The notes beneath the pieces were generated by a model. The model was not told the origin of the DNA. It ran no database searches and saw only the letters and a program-made list of their open reading frames with translations. Position numbers and translations under genes: made by a program. A DNA stretch of 64,000 nucleotides from Lepeophtheirus salmonis (Eukaryota > Arthropoda > Copepoda > Siphonostomatoida > Caligidae): positions 24,742,002 to 24,806,001 of the forward strand of contig NC_052139.2 of the NCBI RefSeq assembly GCF_016086655.4, read 5' to 3'. Shown piece by piece: positions 12,859-25,091 of this stretch. Within the stretch, counting starts at the first letter, position 1, and the number at the start of each line of letters is the position of its first letter.

Positions 12859-15419
12859 ATTATATCTCCACTATAATTCTTCAAGGTAACTCTACATCTT
12901 TTGTGAGCATATACAAATTTTCAATCAAGCTTTGATGCTGAAACAGCTGAAAAAAAGAAAACTCATTCTTGAGATTACCAATTCCAAAAAAATCTGATCA
13001 GCTAAAATAAACACACGATATATAATAAATTATGTAAGTAAGACATTCTACATGTACCAAGTCTCCATGATCCTTTTTTTTCTTTCGTGCTTTTTTTTCA
13101 CCTGTAATAGATTTGCTGTCTCACTTCACTCCATCTGCCAACTGAGAGCACGGCATATCTTTTTTAATAGACTGATAGACATTCTCATATAATATATCTA
13201 GACCGTTTAAAGTTCCGCAATGTCATGATGTAAATAAAATTATTTTCAAAAATTATTCCAAATGGATAATTTGAAGAATTTCGGTTGTAGAAACATACTA
13301 AAAAGCTAAGATATACGATATAAATAGTTATTCAATTCTAATGAGGATTCAATTCTTTCAATACCCCAAAACCACAATCAATAAAAAAAAACTAAATACT
13401 CTTTGTAATTATAAATTGTATTACATTACATAAAAACCTGTACAAAATTACAACTATCCACTACCTTTTGTATTTATTTTCCCCAATTCATTATTTTTTG
13501 GCTGTCTTTTTTTTTAATGAAGCTGACTATTCATATCTTTAATATAATTTTTTGAAAGTAAATCAAACAATTTGAAGCTACAAAATTCAAAAAAGTTAAA
13601 AACTCATGTCTATCGGCACACTTGCTGTAGAATATCCATGTCACATCGTCTTGACACATCAGCATTTCTTTTGGACAAGATCTATATATCTTTCCAGGAT
13701 CTTTATAACAAAAAGTACATTTTTTTTATAATATCACAATTAATTATAAACTTTAGTAAATTATAAATATGAACTACAGTCAGAAATGTAAAATATATCG
13801 GTCTCACAAGTCACAAGTATTAAGTCCATCAAAAAAAGAATCACATATTTGATTGCTACCATTTTTATTAATTAAAATAGTAACATGATTAGTTAAGTAT
13901 CTAACAATATAGAAAAGTAAATTTCCAACCCTTTCACTTGACTAGAATTTGACAATTCAAAATTGGATATCATGCAAAGAAATTCCGTTTAATCAGCTTG
14001 AATTATATTTGCATTGGCCACCATTTTGTTATGCAAGAAAATATCGCAGAGATAAGAAAATGACTATATGTTAGTCACCAATAAAGAGTTGATTCGATTT
14101 TCTTTTCACCTTCAAGAAACTGTCGACAACAAATAGTTTCCTCCTATAAGCTGTCTTTACTAACAAACTTACAACTAAACAATGCGATGTATTTTTGCTT
14201 CCATAGCAAAAAATGCTGGTGAGTCTTTTGATGTGTTTTTTTAGATTGCAATAGAATTTAGCCGGAGGAAATTATTTGTCGATATGAAGTTGGACTTCTT
14301 GTTTGCCATAACACGGACATTCCTAAAATTAGTGCAGAATATCTCCTGCTATATAGAAGTTTTGAATGAAGAAATAGCTATTTTTCATTCTTGTATAAAT
14401 TCAAGATTATTACTTTTTTCATTGAAGTTATCGGGGCATCCATCATATCCTCAAAAAAAAAGGATTATTTCGTTTATCTTCTCAAATAGGATAAAATAAT
14501 GTTTAGATTTGAAATTAGAGGGATTTTTGGTTCAAAACAAATATTAATAACTTTTTTGGGTGATATAGACGGTTTCCCGATTTTCAAGAGGAAATACATA
14601 TCTTCAATGATTCATTGATTGAATACAATTCTGGGATGGTTATCAGTAATCAATCCTTTATCAAAGAAGGTCAGATTATATTTCAAATTTTTTTGTATAC
14701 CATTGGCTTTCATTCAAATCTTTAGTATTTTCAACTTTGTCCTTCTCAAAAAAAAAATAGAGATGGCACAATTAGGACTCATGAAACTAGACGGAAACAG
14801 ATGTCAAAGAATGAATTCAAGTAATACCCATATAACCTTCTAAAATTACCTTAATTTTTGAAAAATATATACGGATTGAAAAAGTTTAATTGATTGAAAT
14901 GTAGCTTTAATATTTTCAGGCTTTTATCAAACAAATTTTTTGTTAATAAATTATTCTGGATTATGATATTTCTGTTATTAGACGCTTAGAAACAAAATAA
15001 AGGAACTGATAAAATATGACGTCAACAGATTTGTATAATACGGTTTATAAATAAAAGTATATATTTTTAAGTATTCTCTAAACAAAACGTTATTAAATAT
15101 GTGGGTTATTTGCTTTTTTTAAAGTGCACAAATAATTAGCTTAGAAAAATTTAATAATTAAAATTACTTGATATGTGATTTATTCACACCAAGCATAAAA
15201 ACAAAAATGCATTCCAACACTGGAAATATATATATAAAAACCCCACATTTTTCTATCATTTTCAAATTGAAATTGATGTAGCATAGGGTTAATTTATCTT
15301 TTTACATTACATTTTTGAAATCCACATGAAAAAAACACAGTAAAAAAAAACCTTACCAATTTTTGATTTTCGGAAAAATAAAAACTACGAACCAGTCTAC
15401 TTTACAACTATGTAATAAC
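12859..15419. other. Non-coding AT-rich stretch
   Basis: About 2.5 kb with only short frames (13572-13766, 14284-14499, 14619-14843), none recognisable. Several A/T homopolymers. I see no gene. Confidence 0.5.
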
Positions 15420-16315
15420 TACAGGGAGCGGGGATCAAATTGTCTCCTACTTTAAACCTTGATAACTTGAAGACGACATTATCAAATAAAAAAGCAGTTA
15501 CCAAAAGAAGAAAGCTATTCTTCTCAGCTGACGATACGTAGTTCAGTTAGTATCATGCCATCATCATATGAGAAGATAAAGAGCTATAAGTGGAACGAGG
15601 AGCTTTCGAGATCCGCCATAGTCATGGCATTGCTTCATAATGGAGGTGAAATCTCCAATTCAACGATTACTTCAACCTTAGGAGTGAATTTACGGACTGT
15701 TCAGCGTATCTTTAAGAAGCTAGAGGACACCTGGGATGTTGATGCCACCATAAAGAGGGCACCCAAGGAGGAGGGCGCCGAGAGGAAGGTCAGGGACACT
15801 GACCTTGTCGACAAGGTGAAGAAGATGGTTGAGGATGACCCTACCAGGTCCATGAAGGCCATGGCGAGGGATCTGGGCTGCCATGAGGACTCAGCACCCT
15901 GCCATGTGTCCAAAATCTCCCTGCAGGGGTTAACCGAGAACTGTTATGACGTCGTAACCAAGGATTTGTGGCCTCCTAACTCTCCCTAACTTAATCCTTT
16001 GAACTATTTTGTCTGGGGCTATGTCGAAAGACATACCGACAGACATCCCCATAGCACCAAGGCCAGCCTGGTGGACTCCATCAAGGAGATATTCGGCAAC
16101 ATGGACAATGAGATGGTCAAAAGAGCCTGTGGCCGGTTCAGAGGCCATATTGAGGCCGTTATTGATGCTAACGGTGATTATATTGAATGAATGGCTACTC
16201 TATACCTATATGCTCGTCATAGTTTTGATTTTCAATACAAAAGTTAAAAAATGTATATTTTGTGTTGTTTTTTGTAGAAAAATATTTTGGTGCAATTTGA
16301 TCCCCGGTCCCTGTA
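15420..16315 (+). mobile_element. maT-like (DD37D) mariner, internally deleted copy
   Basis: Bounded by TA at both ends, with inverted repeats beginning tacagggagcggggatcaaa on the left and the near-complement ttgatccccggtccctgta on the right. At 896 bp it lacks about 440 bp present in the 1,335-bp copy at 47.8 kb. The junction is near 15,886, where the sequence jumps from the DLGCHE segment to DSAPCH. A compact deletion with intact ends is the pattern of a non-autonomous derivative that could be moved by a partner transposase. Confidence 0.88.
15555..16190 (+). pseudogene. maT-like transposase, deleted and stopped
   Basis: Starts at an ATG and reads a helix-turn-helix N-terminus (NLRTVQRIFKKLEDTWDVDA, residues ~49-68), then a second DNA-binding segment ending at DLGCHE. 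An in-frame deletion of about 440 bp then removes the first catalytic Asp region and joins to DSAPCH, the second catalytic Asp block. A TAA at 15,987-15,989 replaces the Asp of the SPDLNPLD signature, and the last D of that block reads N (NPLN). After the stop the same frame continues to FRGHIEAVIDANGDYIE at 16,188. The spacing from the second Asp to that final position is 37 residues, which fits the DD37D (maT) clade of mariners. It is certainly inactive. Confidence 0.88.
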
Positions 16316-16429
16316 GTAAAGTGTGACTCAATCAGCATAAAGTGTTATAATGGCAAACATTCGAGGATACTTCGTAAGTGTAGTAGGAAATAAAATGCCA
16401 TTACGACAGGCCGGATTTATCATAATGAC

Positions 16430-16640
16430 TGGAAGGCTTAAGGCCTAGATCCCTGCACTGAAATTACTACAAAATGTGATCAATAGGTCCAACGTCCCCC
16501 CAACCTCCACGTAGGAATTGCTGAAAACCTCCAACATTCTTCTCTCCCAGCACATGAGGACCCTGGACGCCGTTGACCCGGCCCTGGTGCTTGGATTTGA
16601 CCAATTGTCTGACGAAAAAAAAACGTGACATAATAATTAA
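16430..16640 (+). other. GC-richer coding-like patch, unassigned
   Basis: A local island richer in G+C than its surroundings. The plus strand reads LLSQHMRTLDAVDPALVLGF followed by DQLSDEKK, preceded by IPALKLLQNVINRSNVPPTS, with two stops between segments. The minus strand also has an open 64-codon frame. The plus-strand reading looks more protein-like, as a decayed coding remnant, but I do not recognise a family. It may be a retrotransposed or element-borne fragment. Confidence 0.3.
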
Positions 16641-16987
16641 AGTCTTACCCCCCTCCTTCAATTATAATCGAATCACATCAAATAAAAACCTCAGGATACT
16701 TATAATACCTAGCAAAATAAAAAGGAAAAACAAGGTGGATCTACTAAGGTAGTAAGCAAAAGACAGTATGTTCCCCATCTCTATAGTTCTCCCTGTATGG
16801 AGATAAAGAAAATTGGCAAAAGTATACTTATACTTGTTTCCTTAATTTGAATGCTTATTACTTCTTTCTTTAAGACAGTGGTTCTTATCTTTTTTGCTCC
16901 TATTATTCATATTATAAATATAAATTATGTCAAATCCCCCACCCCCTATTTTTCTAGCTTAAACCCTTCGTTAATTATTAGCAATAT
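16641..16987. other. Non-coding stretch next to the gap
   Basis: No gene visible. It is AT-rich and runs directly into the assembly gap, and it shows no similarity to the sequence just outside the right arm at 46.8 kb. Confidence 0.5.
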
Positions 16988-17087
16988 NNNNNNNNNNNNN
17001 NNNNNNNNNNNNNNNNNNNNNNNNNNNNNNNNNNNNNNNNNNNNNNNNNNNNNNNNNNNNNNNNNNNNNNNNNNNNNNNNNNNNNNN
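16988..17087. other. Assembly gap (100 N) at the outer edge of the left inverted-repeat arm
   Basis: Exactly 100 N. The first base after the gap is also the first base matching the right arm, so the outer boundary of the inverted repeat on this side is set by the gap and cannot be read. Confidence 0.98.
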
Positions 17088-19136
17088 AAATATATTTCAC
17101 TACATGTAAAATATGGATACATTTCTATACGATATCTGAAAAATACTTGAAAAGATAAAAATGCGTCCTAGATATGTAAACAGAAATTTGAATATTTTAA
17201 ATTAGTGAGTTGTCTTCATGCAAGTTGCTTCTATCTAGTTTATAATTAGTAAATCTTTCATTTTGAGCTAGATTCTTTGTAATCTTAGAGTAAAATATAA
17301 GTACGGAAAGTGTTACCCATATATTGTTACGTCATTAAAATTGGCCTGCGTAGTACTTTCAAATTATAAAAAGTTGTGAGAGATACACCATTACGTTGAT
17401 TATCCGATTCAAACTAATAAATATGCCTTGGTCAAATACAACAAAACAATATTATAATGGAATAGAGCCTTGCTCGTTTTAGTAGCTACCTGAACATAGC
17501 ACTCTATTTTTCCAAACCAATTCCATTATTTTTATATTTGTAAAGAGAAAACATATAAAGATGATGTGTAAACTTAGCTCAAGTGCGTGAAACACGTAAA
17601 ATAACAATACAAATTTGGTGCTAAGTTATGGGAATAACTTCTTTTTGGACCGACACTTGAATTCAGTATCAACAACATAATTCCCAGTGTTGATAATCCA
17701 GTACCATGGCCATGTTAAACAATGTAGGACTGAATATCAACATGGTAACCCTGACCATAGGAGTAATGTATAAAAATAATAATGACAACTGTTAAAGAAA
17801 AAAAAAATCCATTCTTCAAATTCCCAATTCCAAGAAAATGTGGCATCTAAAAAAATGCACACGATTTACATCACTTGTGATTCCTATATGAATCAGTGCT
17901 AAATACAGAGTAGGGTTATAAATGTAGTTTAGGGTAGCAAAACTTTGACAGTTAATTAATGTTTATTTTTTCAGTTCTAGGAACAGGTTTAGTGATCATT
18001 TTTTGATATTTTGGCTCCACTGTCCTTTTTGAACAAACCTAGAATTTAAATCAATTAAGCATTTGATCATTATGAGCGAGAAACAAGCAAAAAGGGTGCA
18101 CATATCCGATCTCGTATATCTTTGAGTTGATGTTATTAAGATTACAGACATTGTTTTAATTGTTTTGTGATCCTTGTTTTTAAGTTGGCCAAGATGAAAA
18201 AAAAAAAAAAAAATGGTGAAGACCTTCCAGTATGTTAGGAAGTGGAGGATGTAATTTAAAGATGGATATGATGCTTTTGTTATGTTTGGAGAATAATGTA
18301 AGAAAGAATCCAAATATGCCGATAAATCGTTTCACCCACGACTTCTCTGTGGTTCTTAAGACCATCTGAACGATTTAAAAGGACACTTTGAGATGATTTA
18401 CTTTCACAATGAGTTACCTTTCTTCTTCTACCTGATGGAGTACGCATCGGATGCCTCTGTTTGATCCTCTGTCATCGAAGATACGTTATTTGTCTTTGCT
18501 TGGAAATCTTTGGACAATAGGAAATCATTATTGGGTTAGAACAAACGGGAGGTAATTTTGTTGAAAACTTATCTTTTCAATCGGAAATCTGAAGGATAAA
18601 GAGACTCCCCTTAAAATAAGTCCACTTTCGCTTTCTCTTATGAAAGGAATCCAGACCAAATCTGCCCTAATTAATCTTTTTATTAAACGCTTCAATGTTC
18701 TCACAGCAATATCGTTAGACGTTTCACCATGGCATCACTCTTCTTTAAAAAGGAGGGTTGTATTATCCATATGAACAAATTTCTGTGAGTGATATGAAAT
18801 CGAAATAACGCTTTCTCGACAAATAACATTCCCAGTTCGTTAATATGAAGATCTGGTTCATTGGACCCTGTTCAAAGGAGCCATATGAAAATTAAATGCC
18901 AAAAACTGGTAGGCAGGCATCAGTAAAAATTTCCAGCGTTGATTACATTTCTTCCCACTGGTCTACAGGCTATTCTTAGTTCTTCCCACACCAATGTATC
19001 TTTCTCGCTCTCGGAGAAGATTTGAATATCTAGATTGATAGGGTTATCAAAATTTACCTTTTTCTATTTCAACTTAAGCATTCTCTCAAAGTATATGGGT
19101 GCTCAAACGCTGGTCTCACACTTCCGATTTATCCAG

Positions 19137-19448
19137 TTATTTGTTGAAGGTCTCGGACCAACATCCATAGCCTCTGGCGAAATTTAGCAACAGGATCTCG
19201 GATCGTTTGTATAGTAATTTGTTGTAGGTATCAACCCAGAAACCCTCGCCTTTGGCGTAATTCAGTAACTGGATTTCGAATCTTTTCTCTAGTTATTTTT
19301 TGAATGTTTCGAATAGACAAACATCGCCTCAGGAGGAATTAAGTAGCCAGATCTCAGATCTTTTCCACAGTTATTTGTTGAAGGTCTCAAACCGACAACC
19401 TTCTTCGATGTCGTTATTTAGCGGTAATATATCGTATCTTTTGCACTC
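19137..19448 (+). repeat. 78-bp minisatellite, left arm
   Basis: The motif ttatttgttgaaggtct or close variants starts at 19,137, 19,215, 19,293 and 19,371, a constant 78-bp period (26 codons). The last units stay open and encode a repeating peptide, FHSYLLKVSNRQPSS / NVSNRQTSPQEE. The same array is present in the right arm at 44.58-44.88 kb. Confidence 0.85.
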
Positions 19449-19857
19449 TCTCCTTATGAAGGGTAAGAGTCATGGATACATAGTCCTTTAACAACCATAG
19501 ACGAATAAGTTGTGTCCTTGGAATCCAAGAACTCATATTCATATTGACTGTGAAACCAAGGATTGTGTAAAGCAATGAAGCTAAACCCGAGGAGAGCGAG
19601 GCATGCAAAGAGTCATTTGCCTGCAAAATTGAGTCATTTAAGTAGGTGATCTTTTATATGAAATTCCTTGTTTCAAAAGATTCATATATCCAACTGCTCT
19701 TTGCTTCTCTCATTGGTGAGCTCTAAGCAAAAATATAGAACATTTAGAATATCAAAAATAAAAGATACAAGAGATTAAAATGATTTGGGAGACATCAGAG
19801 TACAGCCAGACTGCTCACTAACCTAAATAAAGATGCTACTTTAATTATTAATATCTA

Positions 19858-20060
19858 GGATTTGAACAACGCCACTGGACCTTATATCCCATTAGTCATT
19901 CCTCAAAGTCAGCTGATTAGTTTTGTCTCCTCACAGCTTCAACTTCTCAAAATACGATGCTGAATACAAAGTTGTGAACTTGCAATACAAGGAGTAACCA
20001 ACGTTTCAGCTCAAATTTTTTGACAAGAGAGACGTCTGGGATTGTTATATATAAAAGCAA
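19858..20060 (+). pseudogene. Decayed coding segment (left counterpart of 43,888-44,133)
   Basis: Reads DLNNATGPYIPLVIPQSQL, then a frameshift after LLKI, an in-frame stop in 'LQYKE*PTFQL', and LKFFDKRDVWDCYI. The right-arm copy is open over the same region, so this copy is the more decayed. The product is unknown. Confidence 0.55.
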
Positions 20061-20984
20061 AATGGTAACTACATTTAATTTTCCCTATTAATGAAACAAA
20101 AATATTTAGATACAATTATTGATTATAGTTGGTTGTTTTATATGAAAAGTTATTGAAAAAAAAAAAAAAATATTAATAATAAAAGAAAAATATCCAACTT
20201 ATAGAATTTTAAAATAAAAATATGCTTAAGTAAAAAAACAAATCAACACTATAAATTTAAGAAACGTATAAAAAGTTGTATTTTTAAGATTGTAATTGAC
20301 AGTTTTTGTGGTCCAAAATTATGAAATGGTCGAACAAAGTGTCTTATTTGGCATAAATAAGCAACAAAAGTTTATCTGATAATAATATACCACACTTGGT
20401 ATTAAAAAATTAGATGTGAGTAATAAAAATGAAGATGAACATAAACAAACATGAACGTAATATAAGGTACCAAAAGAGAATATTTATTTATTGGCAGCAT
20501 ATTTGGAACTGAAATACTCATACAAGAGTTAGAGAAACTTTTATAAAAAAAATCTTGCCAAATATATGTTATTTATATAATGCTTACAAAAATGAAAATA
20601 TTTTAACTGGATTCAAATCCATAAGTTTAAAGGAACAACAGGAAAAATTTCGTTTTTTTCGACATTTTACAGATTTTCAAGTCAAAACACGTCCATGAAA
20701 TACCATTTTTTTTTGTACGTTTCATGGTTTTTTTCTTGTTGACAGGAGTAAAATGCAAAATAAAAAATATCAAGCAATACCAAATTCCAAATTTTTGTCA
20801 TTTCGGTAAAGTTTTAAGTACTCATCAAGTTAAATTTTGTTTTTTCAAGCTGTCATAAAAATTAAGGTAATAAAAATACTAAATTAAATATTTTAAATGA
20901 TTATCCAATAAAAAGAAGTAAGGAAAATAAGGATAGAATACGTAAATTTCAAGGGTTGGGCTCCTACCTGTAGATACCCCGGAT

Positions 20985-22490
20985 AAAATTATTTTTTCTT
21001 TAATTCAAACATAAAATTGGAACAGATCAATATCGCATTTTCAACCATATCTATAGTGTAACAATTTAAAATAGGGATAAGAGGATTTAAATTAGTTATT
21101 TCTATAAATGTAGGTGATCCAGCCAAAAATATATGACACTTGTAAATTGCACACAAAATTCTAAAACATTCTAATTCGATCATCTCACATCTTGTCTCTG
21201 AACTTAACAAAAATTGAGATCCACATTGTCTTAACTTCCATCCTTATTTATGCATTTGACGTACCACATATCCGAAACCATTAGTTTTTAATATATTTGA
21301 ATCAACATGTGCTTCTAATTTTGGATCGAATGGTGCTAATACGGGTGGTGAAGTCAACATTTCTTTCGATACCAAACATGGATGATGTATGGTTAGTAGT
21401 TAATTTAAATTCTGCTTTTGATGATTATAATTCCCTTATTGGTACCACTGCTTCACTTATATTTGTTGAAAATGGACTCATTTGATTGAATAAGCCCAAG
21501 ACACTCCTAAGGTCCCTTCTATTTTTTGGATTTGGTAATTTACTTATTGCACACAGTTTATGAGGATCAACTTCCACTCTTTCTTTAGATTTATAATATC
21601 CACAAAATTTTACTTTTGGTTGAGCAAATATAAATTTCTCAAGATATCAAAGAATGTTATTGGCTTTGTATTTTTATGAAATCTTTCTGACTCCACAAAT
21701 ATGACCTTCCAAATCCCTTGATACTGTTAAAACCTCATCTACCACTCTAAATATCTCTGGCAAAGTATCAGAAACTGCATCTCCATGTAAGTAATACAGA
21801 TCTCTAGTCACAACAAAACCCACTGGTGTTCTATGAAAAACATATTTACCCCCAAGAAGTCATAAAATATATCATATGTTTGGATTTTTGTGCTAATTCC
21901 ATTTGTCAATTGCCTTGTTTTGCATCCACTGTCGTAAAAAAGATCTCCATTGGGGGTAAACTAAAAAGTCTCTTGGAGTCTTCATTGGATGAATTGGTTG
22001 ATAAACTTGATCAGTCATTTTTTTTTAAATCAACAAAAAGTCTAACTTTCCCATTTGGTTTTGGAACTACATCTAATGGGTGACAACATTCAATAGCCTT
22101 GTCCACTGTTTTACTAACCAATCTTATTTTCCATGTGAAAAATTTCTTAATTTCACCACTGTAAGCAAATGGTGTGGGTCTTGCAGAATTAAATGCATAA
22201 GGTATATAGCCATCCTTTAAAAATATTTTCATTGGTTCCCCATCCATTGGTTTTAACTTTTGTTGACTATAAGAAACATAATGATATTTCCTCATCAGTG
22301 ACTTTTTAACTTTATATGTACGTTACTTTCAATCTTCTACATTCTTCTTTACACCGCTTTCTTTTACTCCATTGGATTTGAAAAGTACTCTCTTTGATTT
22401 ACACATTAATATAAAACGACCTTTTTTCACACCGATTACATTTCATCCCATATGCACGGTGTTTTTTCTATTTCTATGATAATTCTAGCA
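20985..22490 (-). pseudogene. Gypsy-like pol relic, left arm
   Basis: On the minus strand, from 22,480 downward: a remnant of the zinc-knuckle region (near 22,440), an RT start reading DVVPKPNGKVRLFVDLKK (22,020-22,080), the RT catalytic block RVVDEVLTVSRDL (about 21,720-21,760), and RNase H blocks (MIELECFRILCAIYKCHIFL, 21,120-21,190) ending at DMVENAILICS. Integrase is missing: sequence equivalent to 41,130-43,020 of the right arm (about 1.85 kb) is absent here. In the RT motif the second Asp of the usual x-V-D-D reads Glu (VDE), shared with the right arm. Frameshifts and stops are numerous, so it is inactive. Confidence 0.82.
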
Positions 22491-23083
22491 AATGGATATA
22501 ACCTCTAAAAGTGACAACTTACGTGATGTAGAACACAAGTATTTTTCTTATAAAATAAACAATAATGTCAAAAAATAGTAATTAAATAATCAAAAAAACA
22601 CGAAATCTGTTGTTGTTGTTTTATTCAACTTATAACTTAGTTAACTTTTTGAAATAAAATAAAATCATTAGCTGCGACTTTCTTTAGTATTTTCATAAAT
22701 TTTTACCTCCTTTTTGGAAAAATCTACATACTTTTTTTTGAAATATCACCTATGAAATTATTTTAAATATAAGTTAAAAAATTTGCCATCTGAAATTTTA
22801 CTTTCAAACTATTTAGAACTTCAAAAAATAACTAAAGTATCACAAGATAAACTCCTCAACCTTCAAAGGTCAAACCTATTTTAACTTTTTTAATCATTTA
22901 TGACCATCACGGGTTTAGTTCGTTAACATGAAAATACTTGATACGTAATGAAAATTACATATTTTTTTCTTTGTTATTGAACTAGAAGGAGGTAATAACT
23001 GTTTACATCAAAAATTCCATTTTTGATTACAACCACTCTTGAGTTTGAATCTCAGACTAGAAATTCTGTCTCACGCCACACGC

Positions 23084-23749
23084 AATGCCACTAATTTGAA
23101 TTTGGGGACTGCCCTTATTTCTAATGGAACCTCACTAGTGGGACCAAGATGATTCGGCAATTTTGACCGTTGAACTTTGCATCCAGGTCAAATATGATCT
23201 CATATAAGATCCTTTCTGTTAAAATTAGAAGCAAAATTTAACTTAATTCCACACGTAATGCTGCCGTTACATTAGTAATGAACAGTCGGGGTTAAGCTGA
23301 GGAATTGCATTTTTAAATCATCATGGACCATCTGGAGTACAGAGCTGCACGATATACAATCTCCAGAATGCATTTTTGATGATTTTCTAGTGTTCAGAAA
23401 TATCTTGGCTTGGATAGGTTTGACGATTTTAAGGATCCTTGCAATCTGTATATTTAACTCCTATTCCTCCTATTTAGTTTGATGACTTTGTGCATAAATT
23501 GACGGTAAAGGAGTAGGATGCTCCTAATTTTGGTTGGTTTATTCGTTTCTTATGGAACTCTGTAACTATTTCTATTTGAGCCTCCATCTTGACTAAACAA
23601 TTTTTCCTTTTGACGTACAACTTTACATAATTGGTTGGGGCAAGGGAAACCTTATCCCGTTAAAAACAATTTTGACTCCAAACATCAAGCATGCATTATT
23701 TATGGAACCAAAAATGATCTTTGTCAACGCAGATCCGAACTACCCTGTA
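23084..23749 (-). pseudogene. Mariner-like transposase relic, left inner arm
   Basis: Reverse complement of the right-arm relic at 38,345-39,010, nearly base for base. One element end is visible: the minus strand begins tacagggtagttcggatctg at 23,749 after a TA. Downstream on the minus strand come an ATG-led EAQIEIVTEFHKKRINQ, a short VDAKFN-like block and SEVPLEIRAVPKFK, which match the pre-catalytic part of mariner transposases. The catalytic C-terminal half and the far terminal repeat are missing. It differs from the right copy by a 12-bp insertion near 23,213. Confidence 0.65.
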
Positions 23750-24085
23750 TGTATTGCCCATTCTATTATTTCGAAAGACAGCATCAAATTGTAGGATTTT
23801 ATTATTAAAATATATTGTCGTAATTCATTTCAAAAGTTGGGGAGAAAGAATATGACAATGACTGTCTGGCAGTATTTGAGAGATGAATTTGTAAGATTAA
23901 CTTATGTGGCTGAATATAAATTTCTTTTGGGTTTTTTTTTTCTATTTCTTTTTCGGGGAAGGTTTGTTGATACAATATAGGTACAATTTTTCATTTATTG
24001 ACGCGTTTAAAAGAATTCTTTATTTTAACGATTTTTTCCTATTTATATAGTATTTTTCTAAATTGATTGTTCGTGTATTTATATA

Positions 24086-24620
24086 TAGGGGAAGGTGGGA
24101 CAAGTCACTACATCCGGGTAAGTTGATACACAACTGAATATGAAATAACTATAGAAATTTCCGAGTTATTTATCTTTAACATATGGATGGGGACACTATG
24201 ATAACTTCTCATTAATTTATATATTTGATGTTCTACAGTTTTTGGTTTATATCTATGTCTTAAATAAGTATCTTATTAATTTTAACCTTTTGGAATTTTT
24301 CATTAGCCATTAGTGTATGATGTGAATAATTCAATTCTATCATATTTTTTTTTGTTTATTTCTGGATGACCTTTGAACTAAATGACATAGGATTGGGGTA
24401 AGTTGACACACTTTGTAACTGGCGAGTTGACAGACATTGTTAGGGGCAAGTTGATACATGCATCAAAATTAAACATGATCCTGTTTTTCAACGACATTCG
24501 GCATCCAACGGACTATATACAAGTAACATGCAGTTTCCAAGAAAATTTTCACAAATCCCTTTGAAAGCCAGCCAAGCCTTCAATTCCAGTAGAGGCAAGG
24601 CTTTTTGAAGTTCATTGTCA
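24086..24620. repeat. Transposon-end-like segment with AGTTGA repeats, left inner arm
   Basis: Starts taggggaaggtgggacaagt and then carries four copies of AGTTGAyA in G-rich context (near 24,118, 24,402, 24,424 and 24,448). Such subterminal repeats are common in cut-and-paste elements. The minus strand just beyond reads LELKAWLAFKGICENFLGN, which resembles a widely repeated arthropod sequence of unknown function. The matching far end was not found, so the family is left open. Confidence 0.45.
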
Positions 24621-24922
24621 TTCAAAAACTCCCTAATTTTTTATCCAAAAAAAATTCCCTCTTTCAATTTTGCTGCACTAACCTTTGAAAATCTAATGAT
24701 GGTTTCTTTTATTATAAAACTATACCTAATATTAAGATAATGGCGTATATTCCCTATCTAAAGAAAATATATTCGTAAATTATTAGATGGAGTTGTTCAA
24801 AGTTACAAGTCAACTAACATTAATAGTAGTCTACTGTATTATATTCATAAACGAAGATAGCTGTTCACTAATTTTTTATTTTTCATACGTATAAGGGTAT
24901 AGTATGAAAATAAGATACATAC

Positions 24923-25091
24923 CGCCTTTAGATAGTCCCGGGCCCAGTTTACAAGTAGCAAATCTTACATCATGAGTTAGATTTGTTGAAGATAAGTAAA
25001 AATTATTAAGTATGTTAAATAAGCTATCCCAGCTCAACTTTTGGGAAGTTCTTATCGTCTTCAAATGGTATGTCAGCGTTTCTACTCACAC
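24923..25091 (-). pseudogene. Exon-like segment, left inner arm (frameshifted)
   Basis: Counterpart of the right-arm exon at 37,020-37,187. The acceptor (taattttag) and donor (GCG/gtatgt) are conserved, but an extra A near 25,040 (four A where the right arm has three) shifts the frame between DDKNF and KLSWDSLFNIL. If the right copy is a functional exon, this one is broken. Confidence 0.5.

Larger units (their letters stand above)
17088..20980 (+). repeat. Outer-arm repeat unit, left copy
   Basis: This part of the arm recurs (reverse complement) at 43.05-46.81 kb and, in pieces, at 56.59-57.09 and 59.0-59.88 kb, so it belongs to a dispersed repeat family. On the minus strand it carries coding-like peptides shared with the right arm, for example LFSKHNKSII then HPPLPNILEGLHHF near 18,200-18,300. 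It contains the 78-bp minisatellite at 19.1-19.4 kb. No complete gene survives and the family is not recognised. Confidence 0.7.

Noticed and set aside
15701..16148. Minus-strand open frames over the maT-like transposase
   Set aside because: They are shadows of the plus-strand transposase in a GC-richer element.
19304..19491. A functional gene starting near the minisatellite
   Set aside because: The frame opens with a non-ATG codon, consists mostly of repeat units, and is not conserved as open in the right arm.
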